64,000 nt of DNA. Origin: Phoronis australis (lineage: Eukaryota > Phoronida > Phoronidae). The notes under the pieces were generated by a model. The model saw only the letters and a program-made list of their open reading frames with translations, was not told the origin of the DNA and did not search any database. Shown piece by piece: positions 22,663-33,478 of this stretch. Each line of letters begins with the position of its first letter. Positions within the stretch are counted from its first letter, which is position 1. The translations under genes and the position numbers were made by a program. The stretch lies in NCBI GenBank assembly GCA_002633005.1, contig NMRA01000609.1, forward strand, positions 117,550 to 181,549, read 5' to 3'.

Positions 22663-24334
22663 GGCTTCCGACACTGCTTCAGGTACACGGGCCTAAGAAG
22701 ACACACCACTGCTACACGCGTGGTATTTGCTCCTCAGTACCCCCAGTACCCGTGGGACAAAGTAGTGAAGGAGTGCGAGCTAGGTGTCATGACCGGCTCC
22801 TTTCGTGCGCGCTCTGAGTTCTTGAACGACGTCCTAAAAATAACATTGTTCTCTAGTATTCAGTTTGATTTTCAAACTGTCGCGCACTCACGAGAACGTC
22901 GATGGAGGCGAACGGAACTTTGAAGGACTTTGATTGAGTGTTGTGCTCAATAAAACGTCATTAAAGGGACGTAAAGCTCAGCTACGAACATCGAAATGCA
23001 TTTATCGCAATTTCTAATGCTTTTAAGCAATTAAATCAATAATGGGAAGTGATTTAATTCATGACAGTGAATACGTAATGTGTTTTCACATTGTTTTCAA
23101 CTCACTGTAATGACTTCTTTGGTGGTTCAGCTTAATTAAAGTGGGCTGAAACATGTTAATAGTTCAATTTCATGTTTTTGTGGCCTGATGCCAGTATATG
23201 AAGCCGATATTTCGGTTCTTTGAAAAACGAGAACCTCCACTCGGTTTACAGTATGATCTGTTAAAAACGTTCGTCACTTCTCTGGTTTTGTCCCATCATG
23301 CAATTCACGTTCTCCTTCTTTGGAATTGTGACATCTTGACCCCGGGTCTTGACCTCAAAATGAATCAGAAGGCCCAACAACAGTGTGAGCGCGTATCGTC
23401 TGAGGGAAGGAAGTTTGAAACTGGGTCCCAAAGAAAATATTCCTACTTGGTGCGAAGAATACGACATGAAAATTCACATGCTGTATATTTGTACAATGCA
23501 AGAATACATTGATTTTAAACTCCGGGTTGGACGTTTTTGAAAGCTATGAGATTTTTAAGTCTAATTTAGTTGAAGATACTTTTCCTTTAAAATTCATCAA
23601 CTCAGGACGAGCTTCGCCAGTAGAAAGGTATCACCAATAAATATTCTGTAACTTTCAGCCCCGTTTGTGTCTGCCTTTTTTGACTGCTATATTTTCATTT
23701 ACTTAAAGACAGGACGGGTTTCCGCCGGATCCTCATTACAAATGGCGGCAGTTGAGTGAGTCACCATTAGATATGAGTCAGCTGTTTTTCACTACGGCGG
23801 CCATATTAGCTGATGATGCACCTCCACAACTTAAAATTAATCTAAAATAACATATTTTAAATTCAATTAAGTCTGGAAATATTTGGAAGTGTCGAATGAG
23901 CATTATTTAATTTGCATTTTAATCCGTTAATGAAGTTTTTAACTAAAATGAAGCAGAACGAGAGTGGTCAAAAAGTCCAAAAATGCGCAGTGATTTGTGT
24001 GAAACGTTCAGTGTATGGTGCAAAGTGTAAACTTCTTCAGTTACGCTAATGTGTATAAAAATGAATCACATTTCGCTGAAGCCCATTAATATTTATAGTA
24101 ATTCCACGCATTCATTGCCAGATGACCGTCGTTATCGCGCGAAGGTTTAACAATAGAAACGAGTTTTTGAAAAACGTGCCTCTCTGTATTGTTTGACATT
24201 TAAATTTAAGAAGTAACCGTAATGTTTTATCATGGTGAGGCTGAGAAAAAACTTTCAAATGCGAAATCACTAGCTTTCCCATAAAAGTTCACCTAGAAAG
24301 AACAGTCATGGACGCTCTTTCGGGCGTCTCCTAT
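22663..24334. other. no supported gene
   Basis: No exon is supported. The frame at 23198-23512 has no recognised domain, and its opposite strand is equally open. Confidence 0.4.
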
Positions 24335-24610
24335 TAAAGGGGCATGGAACACAAAAGCTCGTCAAAAATGTATTAAACAATTCCTGACGAAAGTAGCGTC
24401 TCGAAACGTCTGCTACAAAGTTATTCACTTTTCCTTTTGAGAGAATTTCCAGAAAAAAATCCCAAAATTCACGATTATTTAAATACATGGTGAAAAAAAC
24501 TCTGTAGTCATCACAGAGTTTCTAAACTCCCTGTCACTTATGATAAATGTGCGCATGCGTTCACAGACAAACAGCTGACTGACAATATGGATGTATTAAT
24601 GGCCGCGGGT

Positions 24611-24663
24611 TGTGGCGGTGGACAGGATTGTTCATCCATGAACAACCCTGCCCATGTGGCACA
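24611..24663. repeat. hairpin at the start of the insertion
   Basis: TGTGGCGGTGGACAGGATTG...TTCAT and ATGAACAACCCTGCCCATG...GCACA are imperfect inverted repeats around a few-base loop, giving a stem of about 25 bp. Confidence 0.6.
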
Positions 24664-24826
24664 TACTGAGCCACAACACCACGTTCCTTACAAGATCTTT
24701 TTTATCACTTCGGCTGGTCTGCTCACTCAGCTTGTCCGGAACCTGCTTTGCAGGTTGTTATAGCCCAGTTGGCTGTTTAGTGTACCCACTTGGTACTTTA
24801 TATGATATTTGCCCATTTGGCAGTTT

Positions 24827-25015
24827 GTACCCATTTGGTACTTGTTATTGAATTTGCCGTTTTGCTCGACCCACTTGGTAGGCAATCGGCAAATACCCAT
24901 TTGATATTATGTACCCATTTGGTACTTGTTATTGAATTTGCCGTTTTGCTCGACCCACTTGGTAGGCAATCGGCAAATACCCATTTGGTATTATGTACCC
25001 ATTTGGTACTATGCT
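24827..25015 (+). repeat. 84-bp tandem repeat with nested 15-21-bp subunits
   Basis: GTACCCATTTGGTACTTG recurs at 24827, 24911 and 24995, an exact 84-bp period (two full copies and a partial). Within each unit ACCCAYTTGGTA recurs, and related motifs extend upstream to about 24760. Since 84 is a multiple of 3, a repeating frame (THLVLVIEFAVLLDPLG) stays open across it. That is a by-product rather than evidence for protein. Confidence 0.85.
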
Positions 25016-25713
25016 AACCTGTGCCACTTAGTATCCGATACTCAATTACACATTAGGTATCGTAAATGTGTGTGTTATCTCTTTTAATTAAGGGGCCCAT
25101 CTGGTTCCTTCTGTGAAATATTCATTTGTAAAGCTGTGACCCTGAAATTCCCAATACAACCTAAAATATTAATTATTCCTGTTTTATTTGTCCCCAATAA
25201 TGGCAAATTATCATATGTACTCGCACTACGACTATGAGGTCGACCACACAGTATGAGGCAAGCCATTGAAACACGCGATGTTCCAAAAAGAATTCCAAGT
25301 GCATTAGAATACATTTGAATTCCATGACACTTTTATTTCTAATTTTAACCACCTAGAACTTATATCAGTTGCTTCTTAATAGGACGTGGCTGCTGTCATT
25401 GCTTTTTTACATCAAAGGTAAAGGGTCACATTTTCCATACAAGGGAAATGTGCTACATCTTTGTCTTGCCATACCAAACAAGGAGACGTGCTTTGCCTTG
25501 ATGGTGAAAAATCAAAAGTGACGAGCATTTGACAGATCGTTTTTTTTCGAAATTTGAAGCTAAAAGAAAAATGCTTCGACATCAACATAGACTCACAATT
25601 TTACGAACAAACCGTAAAAATACCTGGGGAACAGGTGAATTCTGTCTCAGTGGCAGAGAACTATTTTTACTAGTGCAATTTAGTCTGCTTTTTGCATTCC
25701 AGGTCTCTTTAAA

Positions 25714-26010
25714 GCTCCGTTCAAAAGAGTTCAGTGCTGCGTTCCGTGAAGCAATTGCTGCGGACTGAAATTGTGAGTTTTCGACTATGAATCAACATTG
25801 CAGCCTCGCCATTTTAGTGGTGCCGTAATAGAGGTCCTGCAAAATATCACATTTCTCGTAAGAAACTCGCTTTTCAGAACGCGCCCCAAGTCAAAGTCAT
25901 TGTTCCCGTATGTAAATCCATTAGCATTCCTAAGCGAACACTTGTAATTTACGAACCAAAAAGCGAAGGGTGGTTATGAATCCAGTTTCAGTGAAGTTCC
26001 TTCCTGGAAA
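25714..26010. other. no supported gene
   Basis: Unique-looking sequence just left of the tandem duplication. Confidence 0.45.
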
Positions 26011-26673
26011 ACCATAGAGCGTGCACGAGGGATTCTTTAAAGCGAAGTAATTCGACGTGTATAGTACTGAGTAGGGAAATTTAGTCCCGGTGCAAATATT
26101 CCACAAAATTGGTGATAAACCAGAGATTGAAAGTGAGCAACTTGATTGAACAGTTGCTTTAAACACACTTTTTGAGACGTACAATGTCGGAAAATCAAGG
26201 AGTTTACAAACATCGTGTCTTCTACTAGGTACAGTAGCTTGATCCATACAATGGTGTCTATTTTATGGCGTTACAAGCATCGGGTATTCGACGAAATAGC
26301 TTGACCCATACACAGGTGTCTATTTTTTGGCGAGTGTCTAAGTTCTCCCGTGGAAAATAAAACGTGCCAATGCGTGATAAAAAACCGTGTTGTCGCAAAT
26401 GTCACAAACACAGCGCCTTGCTGTTGTCAAAATTTCTTTTGAAAACGTAAAAATATCGAGCGACTCGTCCACAGCCACTCGAAGGCAAAAGTCGAGGGCG
26501 TGGTTTTATTCGTTCACGTTATTACGTCACTCGGTACAGCCAGCGGATAATTTGTTGTCTTTGATCTGTGCTTGCCTTCGAGAATTTTGTCGTGATCTCA
26601 TTTCACACTCGGAGATCATACAGTGATTTTTAACTCATTAACCTTGTTTCCGGTTGCAGGTTCCTTTCTTCCA
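26011..26673 (+). repeat. 664-bp tandem duplication, copy 1
   Basis: It is nearly identical to 26675-27337. By eye I find three substitutions: 26029 G/T, 26175 A/C and 26295 A/C. An N at 26674 marks the junction. Each copy carries a TTACGTCAC CRE-like site (about 26523) and a pyrimidine tract ending GGTTGCAG. Confidence 0.95.
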
Positions 26674-26674
26674 N
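26674..26674. other. single N at the tandem-duplication junction
   Basis: The ambiguous base lies exactly where copy 1 ends (TTCTTCCA) and copy 2 begins (ACCATAGAG). This makes an assembly join of two haplotypes plausible. Confidence 0.95.
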
Positions 26675-27337
26675 ACCATAGAGCGTGCACGATGGATTCT
26701 TTAAAGCGAAGTAATTCGACGTGTATAGTACTGAGTAGGGAAATTTAGTCCCGGTGCAAATATTCCACAAAATTGGTGATAAACCAGAGATTGAAAGTGA
26801 GCAACTTGATTGAACAGTTGCTTTAAACACACTTTTTGCGACGTACAATGTCGGAAAATCAAGGAGTTTACAAACATCGTGTCTTCTACTAGGTACAGTA
26901 GCTTGATCCATACAATGGTGTCTATTTTATGGCGTTACAAGCATCGGGTATTCGACGACATAGCTTGACCCATACACAGGTGTCTATTTTTTGGCGAGTG
27001 TCTAAGTTCTCCCGTGGAAAATAAAACGTGCCAATGCGTGATAAAAAACCGTGTTGTCGCAAATGTCACAAACACAGCGCCTTGCTGTTGTCAAAATTTC
27101 TTTTGAAAACGTAAAAATATCGAGCGACTCGTCCACAGCCACTCGAAGGCAAAAGTCGAGGGCGTGGTTTTATTCGTTCACGTTATTACGTCACTCGGTA
27201 CAGCCAGCGGATAATTTGTTGTCTTTGATCTGTGCTTGCCTTCGAGAATTTTGTCGTGATCTCATTTCACACTCGGAGATCATACAGTGATTTTTAACTC
27301 ATTAACCTTGTTTCCGGTTGCAGGTTCCTTTCTTCCA
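26675..27337 (+). repeat. 664-bp tandem duplication, copy 2
   Basis: See copy 1. This copy runs directly into unique sequence containing the candidate exon at 27418, so it probably represents the native right boundary. Confidence 0.95.
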
Positions 27338-27417
27338 GACGAGCCCCCAGTGAGCGCTCTCTCGCTACATCTGTTTCAGAAGAAAACCAAAGATTTCTTA
27401 TATTTTCTTATTCCCAG

Positions 27418-28206
27418 AGCTGAAGCTTTTCCTTGAAAACTTAAAAGCTATTCTGCAAACACACAAGACGATTGCGCTGAATTATACGGCAGCGTAAGTT
27501 CAGAGTGAGTAACCGTGCGAACTTACATGTAATTGGTTGGTGTTATTACACAGAAATACATGTAAAGTAATGGGTTAACACGAAGTCTTGGTGATTCATG
27601 AGACGTGTATTAGTGCCAAGTAGATTACTTATCGCCACCATATGTCGGGCTTTGGCTGCTGTGAGAATAGTTATTGGTTACAATTATTTTTGTCATAAGA
27701 TTGTGTTATTTTTATGTAACATTTAAACATAAAATTTTTCAATAATTACGTAACTTATAATAAAAAGTTGTCAAGAAGAAAATGTTGCTGTTTTTGTTGT
27801 TGTGTTTTTGTGATGTACGTTAAGGCATTTGCGAACTTTTTGTAGTTTTAATTTCATTTGTCTAATAAAGTCCAAATTTGTATGCGTTTTTGTCGCAAAG
27901 GTGCCATTTTATTGTGACGGACGCAAAATTTACGCGCGGGCCTCGGGCGCTCAAACATGTTGAAAGTTTTCCCGATGCCCACTAACTAAAAACAAGCTCT
28001 TATCGCCGTGTTTGAATTGATAAAATGTACTATTTTTTGTCATCAGCAAACACTGTAAAACTGATATTTGAAATCGTGGATTTCTTTATTTTCTATTTAT
28101 AACTGTCCCACATGTTACTTAAAATATGCACATTTCCAGCATTGTTCAGACTTCGAGCTTTGTCGATGAAACTGAACACTTCAGTGCTTTAACTCTGAAG
28201 AGTTAA
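27418..28206 (+). CDS. candidate 3' end of a spliced gene, unknown product (two exons)
   Basis: Predicted join: 27418-27493 and 28140-28206. The first exon follows an excellent pyrimidine-rich acceptor (TATTTTCTTATTCCCAG) and ends at GCAGC|GTAAGTTC. Only one of three frames is open; it gives an amphipathic stretch LKLFLENLKAILQTHKTIAL. The second exon follows ATTTCCAG, joins in phase through a GC|C alanine codon, and ends with FSALTLKS and TAA at 28204-28206. Upstream, GGTTGCAG|GTTCC at 27322 and GTGAGC at 27348 could bound a preceding phase-compatible exon. No ATG-bearing exon was found. No family is recognised. Short open exons arise by chance, so this is tentative. Confidence 0.25.
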
Positions 28207-29569
28207 ACTATTATTACGCGTTTGTCGACGACTTCCCTTTCTCAACGAGCACTGCTTTATACACCCGAATTCCTCTTGCCATGCATTGTATCGCCTTTTG
28301 GGTTCTCATCAAGGGTTTTTTTATATGTATTCAAAATCGAACTATTCTAACTCATTCTACTTTGATACAAAGTCGAGATACAGTACGTGTCTATTTTTTG
28401 CGCGGATGAATGTGTAGTCGCCCTGGATGATCCCCTTAGGTTGGAGCTACAAACTCTAGTAAAAACGCGAAATTTGGAGTAAAAACTCGAGATTTTGGGT
28501 TCAGAATAGAACTTGTAAGTTCGATGTCAGGGCTAAATATGCATGCGCATTTAATCACAGGGTTCTTGAGCGCTGACGTTGTTGACTCAAGGCAAGTTAA
28601 TAACTACTTTAAGCAGAATCTAAACAAATATAAATATCTGACCGAAGTCTGCTTAAGACAAATCTTATAATGTTACGCAAGCTATTAAGTCTACACGGAT
28701 GATGAAAACAAAAATGAAAGTCGCATTTTATAGAAAATGTTGATAACTGCGTTGCAATATGTTGACCAACTTTTCACGTAGACTATTCACAAAATTACCC
28801 ACCATCTGTTATTTTGACTGTGCATTGACATTTTCACGGTTTGCGATTCGTGTAATTCTTCATCTACATGTACGCCACCTGATGGCTGGGAATATAGGTG
28901 CAAGTTCTTTGTTTTCCTCGCATGCTTTATTACGCTTTGGATGACCGCGATCTCTGGCAGTCCATTATAATGGCACGTATCCCTGTACCTGTAAAACTAT
29001 CGATGGACTTCCTTACGTAGACGTGAGACACTCACGTAGAAAGCTAGAGTGATCACGTGTTGCACTTCTACTTTGGAATGTGTCGTGAAGACTTGAGTGT
29101 TCTTGCCTTTGTACGAGTCTCTTGCTTTTGCCAATCATACAGGTCAATCGGAATTGCTATCGTTGCAGTTTGTGCCAGTTTTACTTGTAGCGACATGCAT
29201 GTAGTAGATGTGTATAAGCTACGAAAGTAAGGCTTTATAAGATCAGGGCCCAGTTGCATTAAAGTTATACGCCGTACAGAAACAATGACGTCGCATTATC
29301 ACGTGCCTTGTTGTTATGGTTGAACAATGCTCCTGACGTCATGCAACAATCAAACTTATCCAGCGGATAACTTTGAAATTTTATGCAAGCCAGCCCAGTT
29401 TGATTTCCACATGATTGACATTTTTGAGACTATGACGTTATCTAGTTAGACTTGGGTGGTGTGCAATCTGTGCATAAGGTCCACATTACAATCGAAACAA
29501 TTATAATCTTTTGCATTCAGATTAAGGAATTGTTAATCAATAAATATGGTATTTAGGTTACCTTCATGA
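28207..29569. other. no supported gene
   Basis: AT-rich sequence. No AATAAA lies close after the predicted stop at 28206, which weakens that gene model. Confidence 0.45.
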
Positions 29570-29631
29570 TGGAGATACTTGCTCTCAAAAACAAAGCTGG
29601 TGGAGATACTTGCTGTCAAAAACAAAGCTGT
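29570..29631. repeat. 31-bp direct duplication
   Basis: TGGAGATACTTGCTCTCAAA...AAGCTGG occurs twice head to tail (29570 and 29601) with one substitution. Confidence 0.9.
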
Positions 29632-31064
29632 CGAGAAATTTAGTACACAACTTCGTTGATCTATCGGTATGCATGAGCGAATGCCAAATATGGCAATGTT
29701 ATCATACAAAAATCAATAATTTTGACGTTTTCATTTCCAGTCAGTTGTAACGTTCGATAACATCATAGTAAATCTCGGAAATACCACTGCAGGCGACAAA
29801 TTGTGTTTTTTTGGAATCTGATGAAAAATTGCTTGATCTGTCATCTAGAGACAACTAAGAAACTCCATTTACTACGAGGCCACTTCCGACGACTTAGGTA
29901 GCAAAGAGATCAACTATTCGTTCTCAAAATTTTTCGAAATAAAACAATTAAAACACTGAAAACCGGATGACTGTGATTGGAGAATAAGACAAAATGCTGG
30001 ATAATCTCGCAAGAATCGGTGTACACAAAACAAATACATGTAGAGTGTTTACATCACGTTGTCTTTCTTTCATCTGTGTTATTTTCGTTGAGAACAAGTT
30101 TCAAAGAAATGAGTCATCTTTTAATTTTTGACCAAATGAAAAAGGACATAATGTATCAACCTTTGCGGCGAGAGCCGTAAATAGCTGACGTCACATATAA
30201 CGAGTCGATTTTTTGATTAAAACTAGTTACTCGTCAACCATCACAATTATATGATAATTACGCGGCCAAATTGCATTGCGGACGTAGGAGGTTTAACTCA
30301 GGCTATAAACATGGGTATTTCTCTCGAGATTTCAAAATATAACTAAACTGCTGTTAATTCTGTAAAACTGGAACTTTCTAATATATAATAGTGTCGCAGA
30401 ATTAGTAGCGTTAGCTCGTTTGGAGGCATTGGAAGATAAACTGGTGTTACGTCTTCGCCATACCGTTGGGGTAAGTTTATACTATTGTTTTGATTAAAAT
30501 TGTATCTTAACAGGTGATTTTGAGAAGAGCTGATGTTAGCTGTGTTTTTGCATTTCAAGGCTAATGCCAGCGTGTGTATATCTGTACTTATTTGGGATAA
30601 GATGGGAACAGGGTTTAATGTGATGCTGTTGTGGGATAAATGCTTAACGCCGTGTTGCCTAGATAAGCACATGCACGCGCAGTGTAGGACTGACATCAAC
30701 TTGGTGTTTCTCATTCAAATGAATGTGTTTCTGGACTTAAAAAGAACTGATGTCGTTGATATGACGAACAAAGCCTCAATTAGCCGGTCGTGACAAGCCA
30801 ACTTGTTGATCTTGGATTCAGGAAGCAACGAACTGTCAGTTCTGTCAAAGCCACCAACTCCACGAAGATGAGATCAATTTCACAACTGTAAGTTATTTAA
30901 ATCAAACGTTATTTTTAAAAAAGCCTGTTTTGTGAGAGGGCAGTGAACCCGTGCCTTATGTAAAAACATCTGACTTAAAGAACTTACAGTTATAAAATCG
31001 GTCTCGTCTTTTTGTTCCTTAATCAGATAAGAGATAATTATTGAGAACGAAAATGGTCAATGTT
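29632..31064. other. no firmly supported gene; family I repeat at about 30786-30860
   Basis: Two short phase-compatible exon-like segments (about 30400-30471 and 30822-30887) have good splice signals, but the second lies inside a dispersed repeat, so I do not call them. CGTGACAAGCCAACTTGTTG followed by GAACTGTCAGTTCTGTCAAA is a copy of family I, also seen at 46779, 61478 and 61780. Confidence 0.4.
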
Positions 31065-31193
31065 ACAGTATTTCGGTAATGGTCGGATATAACGTGCCCG
31101 AATTTTGAGAATCAGTTTTGTCCGCTGAATAACGGGCATCAAACTGGTTCTCAAAATACGGGCACGTTGTATCCGGCTATTGCCGCTACTTCA
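31065..31193 (+). ncRNA. long near-perfect hairpin, candidate structured RNA or MITE
   Basis: The left arm (about 31074-31120; TAATGGTCGGATATAACGTG, then CCCGAATTTTGAGAATCAG) is the inverse of the right arm (about 31143-31187; CTGGTTCTCAAAATACGGGC, then ACGTTGTATCCGGCTATTG). The loop is about 20 nt. In a plus-strand transcript nearly all differences are G:U wobbles, with one A:A mismatch, giving a stem of about 45 bp with weaker outer pairing. From the minus strand the same differences would be A:C mismatches. No second copy is seen in the window. It may be a microRNA-like or hairpin-siRNA precursor, or simply a foldback MITE aged by C-to-T change. Confidence 0.4.
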
Positions 31194-31365
31194 GACCAGG
31201 TCAATAAAAAATGCTGATCACGGCGGGATACTTTCAGTCCGCAAGGCAATATGACCGTCAGGGGGAGCTCCAAACTGCGATTTATTGTAACCAATTGATG
31301 AGGATGTTTTAGAAGAGCAAACGAGTCCACCATCTTATAGTTAGTTAGAGTAAAGCCAATTGACC

Positions 31366-31507
31366 TATCGCAAGCTCTGCCTCCTTGCGTAATGTCGATT
31401 AACAAACAATAAGTTTTACCCGGTAACCTGTTGGTTTGTTGGGTAAAATGGCGGCTTGGAAACGAAGGTGTGTCAAGAATGATGAGTTCCAAATGGTCAG
31501 TTAAGCC
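31366..31507 (+). repeat. dispersed repeat, family F, copy 2
   Basis: It matches 8726-8872 in order: TCGCAAGCTC, ACAAACAATAAGTTTTACCC, AAAATGGCGGCTTGGAAACG, TGTGTCAAGAAT. A 170-codon minus-strand frame (31151-31663) overlaps both this repeat and the hairpin; I regard it as chance. Confidence 0.65.
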
Positions 31508-31746
31508 CTCAGTCAAAATCCTGGTGATAGTTAATTTACGTAGCTGCATTTTTTTCTGTACGTTAACGGGAGGGTAAGAGCTGATAGTTTGTCCACACGT
31601 TGTTATCATGCCATACCCTAAATATTCGCCATCGTTTTCTTCCTGAGATCCACATGTGTTCAATCTTACAGTGCATCTAAAATGCCAGAGATTTTAGCAT
31701 TGATCCGATAAAGTGCAAAGCCAGCTACGTTTTCAATAATTCCTCC

Positions 31747-32611
31747 CAGTGGCGGATGTAGGATATCATAAGGAGGGGCCAACATTTTGTCTCGCAAAGC
31801 ACGATTGTAGAGGCGCATAGCGCCGAATGGGGCGTTGCCTTTAAAAACAAGCATTTTCCTTGAAAGATCAGTATGTGATAAGAACTTGAACTTACGACTC
31901 GTCTGCCAGAGTTCTCGTGCTTTACCACTAGGCAACCACGCTTCCGCATTATGTATCCTACTGAGAGACATACTTGTTACATGTATGTTCCACGGTGTTT
32001 GCTAGCGCGAACCTGCTTCTTTCCGTAACGCTTGTTATACGCTTTATATTTTGTGCAACCAGTTCGTAGTAAAAGTTGTTGTGTTTAAAATAGTCTTCAG
32101 TTGTCTAAAAGACTAAATCCGTTTCTCGTGTTGGCATTAACCACGCGATTGCAGTGGAAATCGTCTTAATTTCAATGTTTGACAAAGAGAGAATTATGAG
32201 TTTCTGCGTGATTCACTAAGGCTTTTGATTAAAATTAACATCCTAACAGCTGCTTCTGTTTCTTCATCGTCACTCAGAATCCGTTTTCATAAAAAATGAA
32301 GTAACTGAAGTAATTTTCTTCATTGCACAGTGGAGCAGACGACAGAAACGGAGTGGTAGTGCGCAGCGCCACTACCGTTCGTCTTGGGAATTCATGCACC
32401 GGGAGCGCCATTGCTTATCCATATTCCCATTACGATTGCGCCAGTGTTCTGAATTGGACACTTGAAGTAGGGTCTGTGCCCCCCCCCCCCANGTATAATG
32501 ATAATTACCAGGGTTAATTAATAAACTCAATATTTCCTCACACTCTTGCTGTTTTATTTTTTTGCCGCCGCTGCCAAGGGGGGGGGGGCGACCCCCCTAA
32601 ATCCGTCTATG
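31747..32611 (+). mobile_element. hAT-like non-autonomous element, family A2, long copy
   Basis: It starts CAGTGGCGGATGTAGGATA and ends CCCCCTAAATCCGTCTATG, an inverted terminal pair like family A. The first about 90 bp (AGGGGCCAACATTTTGTCTC) and last about 80 bp (CTGCCAAGGGGGGGGGGCG) both match the shorter 35119-35390 element, which appears to be an internally deleted derivative. Interior frames have no recognisable transposase. No 8-bp target duplication is visible, so the unity of this span is an inference. Confidence 0.5.
32492..32492. other. single N after a C homopolymer
   Basis: One ambiguous base follows a run of C, presumably a homopolymer-length ambiguity. Confidence 0.95.
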
Positions 32612-33223
32612 CAACCCCATGGCCAGTATTCATACTATCGGTTAGACCTCTATGCAAAGAAAAAGTGAGACTTTAAATTATAGCCTTAACTCCGTTACAA
32701 GTACAAAATGTTGCTATTGCCGACGCAAACATCCAGGTATCGGCTAAACAGGGAAACCGAAATCCCAGGGAAACAAACCTGCAATATTCACGTACTGACG
32801 GCATGTATTTATAAGATACCACTGTTTTGGCCCTTTTCTCAATGTTTTAAGAGAAATCTGTTTGTGACAGTCGGTTCTTCTTTGAGCGCAACGTAAAAAG
32901 GGTTCGCTCCAGTTCTCCACCACTCGAGTACGCTGGCGCTGTGAATGCTCAACTCGAGACCCTGGACTCGTGCCTGTGGCGAACGTTGGTGTTTCACACA
33001 TAGCCGACATGATTTTTGTCGGCTTCAATAAAATGAAAAAATTCCGAGGTCAGTGTTACCCCCCGGTGCGTTTGATGTCACAAGCACTGTAACATCAATG
33101 AGTGATCGGGGAATCGTCCACTGTTTACGTTGGCGTTGGTGTCGTAGTCGGGAATTATTCCATCTTTCTCCAAACGATTTTTCTAGCTCACGAAAAAAGG
33201 TCGATTGAAAACAAACTGCAAGC
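32612..33223. other. no supported gene
   Basis: Several minus-strand frames (32744-33028 and 33025-33240) are open but show no domain. Exons downstream of the 33430 start could lie here, but I cannot place one. Confidence 0.35.
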
Positions 33224-33430
33224 TCAAGTCCAAGTTCCACCGATTAGTGCTAACACCAACACAGCCGATTTAAGCCAATTCGGAGCTACTTTGCACATCA
33301 CCGGCACCTGTTCTCGCTCCAGCTCATTGCCAATGTCGTCAACTTCCTTGCCATTGCTTTTGGCAGACAAATCCGATTGCTCGCTTTGAAAGCGCATGAG
33401 TTCCTCGTTAAAATCGGACATATTCTCCAT
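33224..33430 (-). CDS. candidate short protein or first coding exon, acidic N-terminus
   Basis: ATG at 33430-33428 has a favourable context (TAAACAATGG) and opens a 68-codon frame to a stop at 33224. The first 41 residues are acidic and read like genuine protein (MENMSDFNEELMRFQSEQ, then DDIGNELEREQ). The tail APNWLKSAVLVLALIGG is hydrophobic. Either this is a small protein with one C-terminal membrane segment (tail-anchor-like), or the true exon ends at CAG|GTGCCG after LEREQ; that donor is weak. A CRE-like site lies about 40 nt upstream, consistent with a promoter. No family is recognised. The opposite strand is also open over much of the span, which lowers confidence. Confidence 0.35.
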   Translation of the reverse strand: MENMSDFNEELMRFQSEQSDLSAKSNGKEVDDIGNELEREQVPVMCKVAPNWLKSAVLVLALIGGTWT

Positions 33431-33468
33431 TGTTTACCCGGTACTCATGATAAACTCATGAACACTGC

Positions 33469-33478
33469 TTACGTCATC
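33469..33478 (-). promoter_or_regulatory. CRE-like site upstream of the 33430 start codon
   Basis: GATGACGTAA on the minus strand is a variant of the ATF/CREB core TGACGTMA, about 40 nt upstream of the candidate ATG. It may be a core-promoter-proximal element. Confidence 0.3.

Larger units (their letters stand above)
24335..25713 (+). mobile_element. family E element split by an 850-bp insertion
   Basis: The left part (24335 to about 24567) and right part (about 25418-25713) match consecutive segments of the 41483-42022 copy. Shared left landmarks are GGCATGGAAC, CAATTCCTGACGAAAGTA and GAATTTCCAG; right landmarks are CACATTTTCCAT, CAGATCGTTTT and CAGTGGCAGAGAAC. Ends AAAGGGGCATGG and AGGTCTCTTT are short inverted repeats. 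The interval 24568-25417 is absent from the other copy, so it is an insertion here or a deletion there. Confidence 0.7.

Noticed and set aside
24305-24330. GACGC..GCGTC hairpin resembling a bacterial terminator
   Set aside because: The context is animal DNA with no upstream gene, and no T-run follows.
25084-25314. Laminin-G-like ending in a 76-codon minus-strand frame
   Set aside because: The resemblance is limited to a GCIGNF-type strand, there are no good splice sites, and it lies in a segment inserted into a repeat. Kept only as part of a finding.
30400-30887. Two short in-phase exon-like segments on the plus strand (30400-30471 and 30822-30887) with GTAAGT donors
   Set aside because: The second lies inside dispersed repeat family I, whose other copies are not open, and open runs of 22-23 codons are common by chance.
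31151-31663. 170-codon minus-strand frame
   Set aside because: It overlaps the hairpin and a dispersed repeat copy, shows no domain, and the homologous repeat at 8726 is not open in this frame.
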